From Actinomycetes bacterium (GTDB lineage: Bacteria; Actinomycetota; Thermoleophilia; RBG-16-64-13): a stretch of 7,163 nt of DNA. The DNA lies in assembly GCA_021815245.1 (NCBI GenBank), contig JAKAHF010000101.1:1-7163 (forward strand), written 5' to 3'. The translations under genes were made by a program, and so were the position numbers. Shown here piece by piece: positions 1 through 7,163 of the stretch. Within the stretch, counting starts at the first letter, position 1, and each line of letters starts with the position of its first letter. The notes beneath the pieces are model-generated. The model was not told the DNA's origin. It ran no database searches and saw only the letters and a list, made by a program, of their open reading frames with translations.

Positions 1-1
1 G

Positions 2-964
2 ATCGGCGGCTTCAAGGTCGCGAGCGGCACCATGAACCTTGGCGACGTGCAGGCCTTCATCCAGTACTCGCAGCAGTTCACGCAGCCCATCACGCAGGTG
101 GCCAGCGTGGCCAACGTGCTGCAGTCGGCCGCGGCCTCGTCGGAGCGCATCTTCGAGCTCCTCGACGAGCCCGAGCAGATTCCCGACCCGGTCAAGCCCG
201 TGGTGCTGAAGCACGCCGACGGCCGGGTGGAGTTCCGCGACGTGTCGTTCCGCTATCTGCCCGACGTGCCGCTCATCGACGACCTCAGCATCGATGTCAA
301 ACCCGGCCAGACGGTGGCCATCGTCGGCCCCACCGGCGCCGGTAAGACCACGCTCGTCAACCTGCTCATGCGCTTCTACGAGATCGACAAGGGCGCCATC
401 CTGGTTGACGGCGTCGACACGCGTGAGATGACCCGCGACGGTCTGCGCGGCCTCTTCGGCATGGTGCTGCAAGACGCCTGGCTCTTCAGCGGCACCATCC
501 GCGACAACATAGCCTACGGCAAGGAAGGGGCGACCGAGGCCCAGATCCAGGCGGCGGCCGAATCGGCCCACGTCGACCACTTCGTGCGTACGCTCCCCGA
601 TGGCTACGACACCAAGCTCGACGACGACTCGGCCAACGTATCCACGGGCGAGAGGCAGCTGCTCACCATCGCCCGGGCATTCCTGGCCGACCCCGACATA
701 CTGATCCTGGACGAGGCCACTAGTTCGGTCGACACCCGAACCGAGGTGCTCATCCAGAAGGCCATGGCACGACTGCTGACAGGGCGCACCAGTTTCGTCA
801 TCGCCCACCGCCTGTCGACCATCCGCGGAGCCGACCTCATCCTGGTGATGAACGAGGGCGCTATCGTCGAGCAGGGCACGCATGAGGAACTGCTGGCCGC
901 CCAGGGCTTCTACCACGACCTCTACAACAGCCAGTTCGTGGAGGCGTACGCCGAGGCATCGTAG
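2..964 (+). CDS. ABC-type exporter, C-terminal part (5' truncated by window edge)
   Basis: This is the 3' part of a fused membrane/ATPase ABC exporter that would pump a lipid, drug or peptide across the cytoplasmic membrane at the cost of ATP. The frame is open from base 2, so the ATG at 32 is internal and the true start lies upstream; about 320 of the roughly 600 residues usual for the family are visible. Counting from the codon at 32, residues 1-45 are the last transmembrane-domain helix leading into the ATPase domain. The domain is complete: Walker [10 protein letters not shown] (99-107), Q-loop Q147, signature VSTGERQ (203-209), Walker B ILILDEA with catalytic E228, D-loop SSVD (231-234) and H-loop H259. 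The segment [12 protein letters not shown] resembles the YfiC/YheH type of multidrug exporters, which often work as heterodimers encoded by adjacent genes, so a partner may lie upstream. The substrate cannot be told from sequence. Confidence 0.95.
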   Translation: MGGFKVASGTMNLGDVQAFIQYSQQFTQPITQVASVANVLQSAAASSERIFELLDEPEQIPDPVKPVVLKHADGRVEFRDVSFRYLPDVPLIDDLSIDVKPGQTVAIVGPTGAGKTTLVNLLMRFYEIDKGAILVDGVDTREMTRDGLRGLFGMVLQDAWLFSGTIRDNIAYGKEGATEAQIQAAAESAHVDHFVRTLPDGYDTKLDDDSANVSTGERQLLTIARAFLADPDILILDEATSSVDTRTEVLIQKAMARLLTGRTSFVIAHRLSTIRGADLILVMNEGAIVEQGTHEELLAAQGFYHDLYNSQFVEAYAEAS

Positions 965-1006
965 GCCGGCCAAGACTCAGACTGCCGTCTTCTCGCTTTG
1001 AGACAC

Positions 1007-1034
1007 AAAGAGCCCCGCATCTGCGGGGCTCTTT
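1007..1034. terminator. Bidirectional rho-independent terminator between convergent genes
   Basis: A perfect 13-bp inverted repeat (1007-1019 and 1022-1034) with a GC-rich centre, GAGCCCCGC against GCGGGGCTC, closes on a two-base gap, in practice a four-base loop. Its outer A/T arms give CTCTTT followed by CACTTT on the + strand and CTCTTT followed by GTGT on the - strand, so it can work both ways. It begins 42 bases after the ABC gene stop and ends about 50 bases before the stop of the opposite-strand gene, as expected for a shared terminator. The rest of the 965-1086 gap shows nothing else. Confidence 0.88.
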
Positions 1035-1086
1035 CACTTTGTCAGGTGCCTGGCGGACGGCTGGGGCGGCGGCCCTCGCGTCGCCC

Positions 1087-1545
1087 TCAGTTGCCTCCGC
1101 TCGCGGCCAAGCCATCGGCATAGCCCTTGACGAGCGTCTGCCGTTCGGCGTCGGTGAGCTTGGCGTCGCGGTGGATGATCGTGTACTGGAAGGGTGGCAT
1201 CTCGCCGGAGACGACATCGGTGAACTCTTCGAGCGACGGCCTGCCCTTGTAGTCGTCGAAGTTCAGGTGCTCGCGACCGCCATCGACGTCGGCCTGGGCG
1301 AGCCACGAGAACGGCGCGATGCTTGTCGCCCACCACCAATTGGTCTGGTTGCTGTGGCAGTCATAGCACGAGACCTTGGCGATGGCCTCGGCCGACGGAT
1401 CGGTCCAAGTGAACTGGTTGCCCGCGGGTGGGTTGCTGTGATCGCGGCCGTAGGGGACGGCTTGTATCAGACCGAACAGCACGACGAGCCCGACGACCAC
1501 CCAGAGCACGATCTTCTTCCACGAGCGCTTTCTCTTGCCGGTCAT
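1087..1545 (-). CDS. Membrane-anchored haem-binding domain protein with one CxxCH motif (Haem_bd type)
   Basis: A 152-residue protein with a basic N-terminus (KRKRSWKK), one hydrophobic helix at about residues 12-28 and an exported globular domain. CYDCH at residues 60-64 is a c-type haem attachment motif (C60, C63, H64). It sits in a pattern that I recognise as the Haem_bd family: RDHSNPP (34-40), CYDCHSN followed by a Trp cluster (W70-W72), IAPFSWL (76-82), and GEMPP (114-118), where M116 is a possible second iron ligand. Length and motif order match the family. Most likely a monohaem cytochrome-like protein anchored outside the cytoplasmic membrane; its redox partner is unknown. The start is well supported by a GAGGAGG ribosome site four bases before the ATG. 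It converges on the ABC gene and diverges from the RHS gene, so it looks monocistronic. No cytochrome c maturation genes are visible here. Confidence 0.88.
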   Translation of the reverse strand: MTGKRKRSWKKIVLWVVVGLVVLFGLIQAVPYGRDHSNPPAGNQFTWTDPSAEAIAKVSCYDCHSNQTNWWWATSIAPFSWLAQADVDGGREHLNFDDYKGRPSLEEFTDVVSGEMPPFQYTIIHRDAKLTDAERQTLVKGYADGLAASGGN

Positions 1546-1548
1546 GCG

Positions 1549-1556
1549 CCCTCCTC
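1549..1556 (-). promoter_or_regulatory. Ribosome binding site of the haem-binding protein gene
   Basis: On the - strand this reads GAGGAGGG, a strong match to the anti-Shine-Dalgarno sequence, with a short spacer (GCGC follows GAGGAGG) before the ATG whose complement is at 1543-1545. It settles the start of the gene. Confidence 0.8.
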
Positions 1557-1722
1557 AATCGGTCCGGTCCCTTGGGTCTTGATCTCCGAATGTCGCAGGA
1601 CGGATAGAATCTCCGAAATCAGCTCCGATCCTCACAATAGCAGGAGAGCTGACAAGGAGCACTGAGGTCGCGGGACGTTACCCTGTCGGTTCACCGGCCG
1701 CGAGGAACGAATCTGTTGAGTG

Positions 1723-1751
1723 TTGACTTCTTTCGCACTGGATAGTAAGTT
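1723..1751 (+). promoter_or_regulatory. Possible sigma-70 type promoter for the RHS gene
   Basis: TTGACT at 1723-1728 is a five-of-six match to the -35 consensus. At a 17-base spacing, TAAGTT at 1746-1751 keeps the conserved first two and last positions of a -10 box but is otherwise poor. Transcription would start near 1758 and leave a leader of about 55 bases before the ATG at 1814. GATAGT at 1741-1746 looks more like a -10 box but its spacing is too short. The -35 element is the stronger part of the call. Confidence 0.35.
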
Positions 1752-1768
1752 GCCACTAGATAACCAGT
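1737..1768. promoter_or_regulatory. Imperfect inverted repeat overlapping the putative -10 region
   Basis: ACTGGATA (1737-1744) and TAACCAGT (1761-1768) are inverted copies matching at seven of eight positions, separated by 16 bases. The interval also contains a direct repeat, CACTGGATA (1736-1744) and CACTAGATA (1754-1762), with an 18-base period. The placement over the putative -10 and start region would suit a regulator binding site. The arms are short and could occur by chance. Confidence 0.25.
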
Positions 1769-1801
1769 CATAGCACTGCGCGGGAGCTATCGAAATCTGC
1801 C

Positions 1802-1810
1802 AGGGGGGAG
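1802..1810 (+). promoter_or_regulatory. Ribosome binding site of the RHS gene
   Basis: AGGGGGGAG lies just before the ATG at 1814. GGAG ends three bases from the start codon, while AGGGGG gives a more usual spacing of about six bases. It supports 1814 as the start, as does the signal peptide that follows. The run of six Gs is itself mildly slippage-prone. Confidence 0.7.
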
Positions 1811-1813
1811 ACT

Positions 1814-4800
1814 ATGCACGCTCGTCGGCGTCTGCTCGGTTACAGCCGGTTTCTGTTCGGTTTCGCCGTTCCCAAGTGGAGATCCCCTTTCCTCATCATC
1901 GCTGCGGCGCTGCTCGTCGGCCTTTCTCTAGCCTCAGTTGCCATGGCCGGGTTAATAGACGAGGGGGGGGGCTCTAGGCGAAGACGGGCTCGAAGCCAGC
2001 GCAACGGCGGCTGAGCCTAGCGATGCATCGGACGTGGCCCAGGTAGGCGCCGAGCTAACCGACAAGCGCACCGCCTACTCACGCACCTATCAGCTCTCCG
2101 ACGGCACCCGGCGCGTTGACGTCTCCCTGTTCCCCGTCAACTACGAGGACTCCGAAGGTTTCTGGCAGCCCTGCGATACGGCCGTCGTGCCTTCGGGTGA
2201 GACTGGATTCAGCCACGAGAACGCCAAGAACTCGTTCAAGAGTCAGTTTGCGAGCGAAGGCTCGCGCCGGGGGACAGTAGCCGTGACCGACGGTGCTTTT
2301 GGCCTTGAGATCAGCCCTCTCGGCAACAACGGCACGAACGAAGCTCCAGGTCAGGGCGTCCGGGTATCGGGTGACGGGATCGAGTACGATGGTCTCTTCC
2401 CCAGCACAAGCGCTCGCTACACGGTGCTTGCTGGAATGTTGAAAGAGGAACTCGTGGTCGCCGATGCCAAGGCTCCCAAGGTCTTTCGGTTCCGCATCAA
2501 GACCGAACAGCTCTTTCCGGTCGTGCAGGAGGACGGCAGCATCAGCTTCTTCGACAGCGTCGGCGCAGCCCACTTCGTCCTTGTGCAGCCCTACGCGAAC
2601 GACAGTGCCTCGGAGCCGGCCTTCACCAACCTGACCCACACGATCGTTCGAGAAGGTACCAGCTACCTCTACGAGGTGTTCATGGATGAGGATTGGCTCG
2701 AGGACCCCTCTCGCGTCTTCCCCGTTGTCGTCGATCCCACTATTACGACCGACGACATGGCTATGGATACCTACATATCCAGTGGCAATCCGACGACCAA
2801 CTACTCAACAAGCCAGTACCTCTACATAAGTGGAACGGGCACTAGCGCACAGTACGATACCTTGATGCAGTTCAACCTACCGGTACTGGAGGGCAACCCA
2901 GCGATCCTCTACGCCGGCGTATCCCTCTTCAGATTCCTGGATAACTCCACTGAATCGTGCACGGTCCGTGCCTACCAGATAACCTCAGCCTGGAACACGG
3001 CAGTGACCTGGAACACAAGACCCAGCCGGACGAGCGTATCGGACTCAGACACGCCTGTTACTGCAACGACCAGCGGCTACCACACCTTTGACATCACACC
3101 CACAGCCGGTCGCTGGTATGAGGAAGAGGCACCGAACTACGGGGTGCAATTGGTGAGCACTGGATCATTCGTGCCGCCCCGCACATGCATCTTCTATTCG
3201 CGAAACGCTACGGGCAAACCGTGGCCATGCCTCTCGATCGTCTACTCCTACGACGACCCGCGGCACAGCACCTACGGCCTGGGCGAGTTTGCGAACCACT
3301 ACTTCCAGGCCACCTTGGACAAAGGCCTGCTTGAGGCGAGCACAACCGATCTGGCCGTCGCCTCGTGGGGTCCCCCCGCGGCGCTTTCGCGGACCTTCTC
3401 CAGCACCTACCAGAACTCCCGCATCGCTCCGGGGTGGGTATTCAGCTTCGACCGTCGACTCGGACCGATCAACCTCCGGTCCAGCCTCACCTACGGGCAG
3501 GACGTCGTCTATGCCGACGGGGCAAACGAGAAACACGTCTTTGCCTGGAATGGCACCTCCTATGATCCCCCGAACGGGTTGATCGCCACCCTTACCATGG
3601 TGGGGTCGGTGTGGACGCTTACCTTCAAGGACCGTAGCGTTCTTCGGTTCGACCCGGCCGGCAAGCTCCTCTCGGAGACCGATCGCAACGGCAATGCCAC
3701 CACGTACACATGGACCTACACCTACAACCGGTGGTACGTACTAACCGGGGCCACGTTGCAGATCACCGCGGCGAACGGCCAATCGATCGTGGTGACGCTG
3801 AACGGCAGTCTCAAGGTGACGAGCGCAAGCTACGCGACCTCTGCCGGGACCCGGAGCGTCGCCTACTCGAGCGCTGCGCCGTGGACGGTGACGAGTCTTT
3901 CGCGCACGGTTACCTATGCGATCACCGATGTCTACGTGAACGCGACCGAGACCGATCACTACCTCACGCAGGTTACAGCCGCGAACTACACCGGACTTGT
4001 CGGTAATGCCCAGGAGACCTTCATCTATGATGCGAACCACAAGCTCACCGAGGCGCGTTTGCCCGACTATGCATCCAGCGTACCCGACTACAACAGCAGC
4101 AACGCCGACGCGAAAGTAGGCTTCGCCTACGACGGCACGAGTTGCACGGTCACGAGATGGGCGGCGGTGCGTACGGCGGGCGCCCCGACGGGGGCCACCG
4201 GCACGGCCATCACCCAGGTCTTCGATTGGAACGGCCACGGAACCCTGGACGGTCGCAGCAATCCCAAGGTCTCGGGTACCGACCAGTGGTGGAGCTACAC
4301 CTACACCGAAGATACCGGCTGGCTCCTTTCCGAAACCTCGCCGCTCGGAAAGACCCGCTCCTGGACCTACGACGATCGGGGCAACATCCTCACCCAGACC
4401 GATGAGCTCGATCATGTGACGAGCTACACCTACCCGACGAGTGACACCGATCCCAACCGTGATCTGCCGCTCACGGTGACCAGCCCGAGCGGAGCGTTGA
4501 CGACCTACACCTACGATACGAACGGCAACGTGACCTTCATCGAGCGCGAGCTGAACGAGAACCCGACCGACAATCTGGCCAAGACCAGTTACACCTACGC
4601 CAACGTGACCGTTGGCAGCCGCACCTTCTACAAGGCCCTCACCCAACAGCAGAAACTCATCTCCGGCACGACCTGGGCGGTGACCGACTACAACCTCGGC
4701 GGCTACTACGCGAATGGGGCTCCGGCTCAGGTCGTCTACCAGGACGTGCTTCTCGAAGCGGGCGGTACCCCCGTGGACCTCACGGTCACCTCCACCTACG

Positions 4801-7163
4801 ACGCCTTCGGCAACCTGCTCACGAGCACCGACACGAGCGGCCAAGTCGTCCAGACCAATGTGTACGACATTGCCGGTCGAGTGACTCAGAGCACCTCGGC
4901 TCCGTTCACCGCCACGGTCGGCGGCAGCCCCGTCACCACCCAGGTGGTGAATCACAACACGTACGATACCTGGGGCCACCTCACGTCGACCTATCTCACC
5001 TCGACAGGTGACGCGAGCGCAGCCAAGGTCAACTGGCAGACTATGGCCTACGACGCCTCGGGTCGGCCGAGTACCGTGACCAGCCGGCTCTGGACGGCCC
5101 AAGTCCCGGCCGGGCAGGTGCAGAGCGTCGTCACCTACCGCTACGACGGCAAAGGGCGCCAGATCACCGCGGCCGATAGCACCATGAGCGGCCTGCCGGC
5201 ACTCAGCGCCTACGACGCCATCGGCAATGTGGTTGCCTCCTGGACGGCTGGGGTGACCACTTACGCCGATACCAAGGCCGATCGCGCCCTCCTGGCCGAC
5301 GGCGTGACGCCGGCCTTCGACGCGGTGGGCAACGCCCTCCGGGCCATCGCGGCGGGTGACTCGGCCGCCGCCACCTGCACGTACACCGATGACAACCAAG
5401 TGCTTCGAGCCACCGCGCCTGATGGTACTTGGATCGAGTACGAGTACGACGATCTCGGCAACGTGACCGATACACTTCGCTCCAACGGCGCGACCTCGAG
5501 CGCGACCTACGACATGGGCGGCCGGTGCCTCTCGGCCACGGGCGAGAACGGACTGACCACCTCCTTCAGCTACGACTGCCTGGGACGGACCACCAGCGCC
5601 CAGGCTGCCGGGCAGACGGCGAGCAGCGCCACCTACAACTCCCTCGGTTGGGCGCTCACCTCGGTGGAAGCCGACGGCATCATCGCCTCGAGCGTCTACG
5701 ATCAGGCGGGCCGGGTGGTGGAGTCGACCGTCGCCGGCAACGTAAGCACGGCAACCTACGACGCCGCCGGCAACCTCACCCATCAGGTGGACCCCGGCGA
5801 TCGCTGGACCGACACCTACTACGACCTCTTCGGGCGCGTATCTCGCGTGACCCAGACCCTGCCCGGCAGCCCCCGCATCACCGCCAAAGACCAGACGGCG
5901 GTCTTCGACTCTCTCAGCCGGCCCGTGAGTGGCTCCGACAACCTCCAAGAACTCGCGAGCAGTTGGTCCTACCCGCTGAACACGCCGGCGGCAACGACCG
6001 CGGTGCTCACAACCGGTTCCGGCGGCGACCAAGTGCAGACCACCCTCACTGTCGGTGCTGACGGCCTGGAGACAAGCAGGCAGACGGTGGTCGCGAGCAG
6101 TCCCCAGATCCCCACGCTCCTGCGCACCATCGATACTCGGGACGACGGCCGGCGGGTCACGAAGACCACGCTGAATTCAGGCGCCACAACCAACATAGTC
6201 AGCCAGTATTCCTACGACTCGGCGGGCCGTATCAAGCGCCAGTGGGGCACCACGGGCGGCGGGAGCGGCTACACTGCGGCCGCCGAGACGACCGACGCCT
6301 ACGGCTACGATGCGTCGAGCGGCCTGAAGACGAGCGAGAACGTTTGTCTTTCTGCCGTGGGAACCGCCGGGGCCATCACCGCCTCCTACTCCTACAGCGC
6401 AGACGGCCGCTTGACTTCGGCCACGACCAACGGACGCACTGTGGGCTACTCTTTCGACGCGCTTGGCAATCTGACGACGATCTCTCCCCAGGGTGAGAAC
6501 CCGACCACGCTCATCTACGGCAGCGGGAACCGATTGCAGACGGCCATCAACATCAGCGGCAACACCTACTTCTCCTGGGATGTGGTGAATGGACGGCGCA
6601 CCTCCCAAGGGCCGACCGCAAATGAACTCGACCTCCGCATTCGCTACACCTACACCGAGACCGGCAGGTTGGCGACCTACGCCGACGAGACGGCGAGCCC
6701 GGGCGTGAGCGCCACCTACACCTACGACGCCTTGGGACAACGCACCCAGTCGGCAGTCACCATGGGGTCTCAAACCACGATCTCGACTTTCACCTATGCG
6801 GGCCTCGCCCTGGTGACAGTGACCGCAGAGCAGAGCGGCGGAGTAGAGAACGACAGCTGGCAGTTCACCTATCTCTACACGGGAGCGGGGCGGCCCTACG
6901 CGGGCATCTACCGCGACCCATCGTCCAGTTCCAGCCCGGTGGTCTTCGGCGTCATCACGACCGATCGCGGTGACGTGGTCGCCTTGCTGGATGCTGCCGG
7001 CAACCCCTTCGCCGCCTACCGCTACGACGCCTGGGGCAACCCGCTGGGTGCGGGCAACGTTGGCAACGGCGTCTGGTCACAGAGCACTGCCCTCATGGGT
7101 GAGGCGGTGGCCGCCGACATCGCGGCCCGACAGCCGCTTCGCTACGCCGGGTATTTCTACGAC
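1814..7163 (+). CDS. Secreted DNRLRE/RHS-YD repeat protein, frame interrupted at a G9 tract, 3' end beyond window
   Basis: A very large secreted RHS/YD-repeat protein, likely a WapA-like polymorphic toxin or cell-surface shell protein. The ATG at 1814 follows a good ribosome site. Residues 21-45 form a Sec signal peptide (basic KWR, hydrophobic core, AMA before the cut). As written, the frame stops at the TGA at 2012-2014 after 66 codons. Deleting one G from the nine at 1963-1971 joins it to a frame open from 1959 to the window end, giving at least 1783 residues. In that numbering: unknown N-terminal domain 54-306; DNRLRE domain about 310-478; RHS entry segment 516-634 (LSRTFSSTYQNS, then PGWVFSFDRRL); YD repeats from about 737; RHS core end from 1716 (TDRGDVVALLD, YRYDAWGNP, LRYAGYFYD). 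No PAAR or VgrG-type module is visible, so export by Sec is inferred. The variable C-terminal domain and any immunity gene lie outside. It may be a pseudogene, a sequencing artefact or phase-variable. Confidence 0.9.
1877..1948 (+). other. Signal peptide core and cleavage region of the RHS protein
   Basis: Residues 22-45 read as a short basic stretch, a hydrophobic core (LIIAAALLVGLSLASV) and an AMA motif, with predicted signal peptidase I cleavage after A45. The 20 residues before it, rich in Arg and aromatic residues, make an extended N-region. The mature protein would begin GLIDEG, right at the G tract. Confidence 0.85.
1963..1971 (+). repeat. Poly-G tract (nine G) at the frame break of the RHS gene
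   Basis: Nine consecutive Gs lie four codons after the predicted signal peptide cleavage site. Eight Gs, or eleven, would keep the signal peptide in frame with the downstream protein; nine leads to a stop at 2012-2014. The tract is the only frame discrepancy I find in the gene. Single-base length changes in such runs arise by polymerase slippage in vivo and are also a common sequencing or assembly error. Confidence 0.9.
2742..3248 (+). other. DNRLRE domain segment of the RHS protein
   Basis: The encoded segment begins TTDDMAMDTYISSGNPTTNY and contains YLYISGTG, LMQFNLP, TVRAYQITSAWN, VTWNTRP, FDITPTAGRWYE and NYGVQLVS. This pattern is typical of the beta-rich DNRLRE (disaggregatase-related) domains often found in secreted and wall-associated proteins and N-terminal to YD repeats in Gram-positive RHS proteins. 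Its role is probably surface or carbohydrate association, inferred from the family. Base composition here is lower in GC than in the later repeat region. Confidence 0.8.
4020..7052 (+). repeat. YD (RHS) repeat array within the RHS protein
   Basis: More than twenty degenerate repeats of the form YxYDxxGrlt are encoded, for example TYTYDTNGNVT (4503), TYDAFGNLLT (near 4794), VYDIAGRVT (near 4860), AYDASGRPS (near 5046), YEYDDLGNVT (5439), SYDCLGRTT (near 5568), TYDAAGNLT (near 5755), YSYDSAGRI (near 6207), SFDALGNLT (near 6450), YTYDALGQRT (near 6717) and YRYDAWGNP (near 7017). In proteins of known structure such repeats spiral into a closed beta-strand cocoon that holds the C-terminal domain. 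Two stretches, about 4560-4785 and 5870-6195, lack the motif and are divergent strands or spacers. Confidence 0.92.

Larger units (their letters stand above)
1546..1813. other. Divergent intergenic region
   Basis: This 268-base stretch separates the starts of the haem-binding gene (-) and the RHS gene (+), so it should hold promoters for both. I see no convincing coding region: the + strand open frame crossing it to 1665 is a continuation of an antisense shadow of the haem-binding gene. The only structure noted is short repeats near 1582-1617, a possible promoter at 1723-1751, a near-palindrome at 1737-1768, and the ribosome site at 1802-1810. I could not pick a convincing promoter for the - strand gene. 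Confidence 0.6.

Noticed and set aside
1039..1665. A 208-codon open frame on the + strand
   Set aside because: It is antisense to the haem-binding gene, which has clear family motifs, a membrane helix and a ribosome site. The frame also starts close to the terminator with no ribosome site.
1770..1790. A small ATAGC/GCTAT inverted repeat as a riboswitch or attenuator
   Set aside because: The stem has only five pairs, there is no U-tract, and no known riboswitch core was recognised around it.
1814..2014. A separate 66-residue small secreted protein
   Set aside because: After the G tract it reads only a short Arg-rich tail before a stop, while the other frame continues as a coherent secreted protein. 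It is better explained as the out-of-frame 5' end of the RHS gene.
2079..2639. A 186-codon open frame on the - strand
   Set aside because: It is antisense to the N-terminal domain of the RHS protein. The + strand frame is continuous with the DNRLRE and YD segments, so the + strand reading is preferred.
3741..6032. A 763-codon open frame on the - strand
   Set aside because: It lies entirely antisense to the YD repeat region. Repeated TAC GAC, GGC AAC and ACC codons with C/G third positions remove stops from this antisense frame. The translation is Gly/Val/Arg-rich with no recognisable domain.
4400..7050. Possible CRISPR-like or tandem DNA repeats, because ACCTACACCTAC and TACGAC recur
   Set aside because: The repeats are spaced irregularly, stay in frame and translate to degenerate YD motifs. 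There are no constant-length repeats and spacers.

Overview
The window holds three protein-coding regions in GC-rich DNA: the 3' half of an ABC exporter gene (+), a small membrane-anchored haem-binding-type protein (-), and a very large secreted RHS/YD-repeat protein (+) that fills the rest of the window and runs off its right edge. GC-biased third codon positions, strong Shine-Dalgarno sites, a Sec-type signal peptide and the combination of a DNRLRE domain with YD repeats fit a Gram-positive-type, high-GC bacterium. The protein styles recall Actinobacteria, perhaps Coriobacteriia-like lineages, but this is an impression from memory and not a placement.

Layout. Positions 2-964: C-terminal part of an ABC-type exporter with a complete nucleotide-binding domain; its membrane domain lies mostly before the window. 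Positions 1007-1034: a perfect 13-bp hairpin serving as a shared terminator between two convergent genes. Positions 1087-1545 (-): a 152-residue protein with one membrane helix and a single CxxCH motif. Positions 1546-1813: a divergent intergenic region with a possible promoter, an imperfect inverted repeat and short direct repeats. Position 1814 to the window end: the RHS gene.

The RHS gene is the main object of interest. It starts with a clear signal peptide, and a run of nine G residues immediately afterwards puts the reading frame out by one base. With eight Gs the signal peptide joins a frame that is open from there to the end of the window, giving at least 1783 residues: an N-terminal domain of unknown function, a DNRLRE domain, an RHS entry segment, more than twenty YD repeats, and the start of the conserved RHS core end. 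The window stops just before the point where such proteins normally carry the core-closing motif and a variable C-terminal, often toxic, domain followed by an immunity gene. The G tract could be an assembly or sequencing error, a true null mutation, or a phase-variable switch; the sequence alone cannot decide.

The three genes do not form an evident pathway. The first two converge on one terminator, and the RHS gene is divergent from the haem-binding gene with its own probable promoter. I see no RNA genes, CRISPR array, insertion sequence or attachment site.
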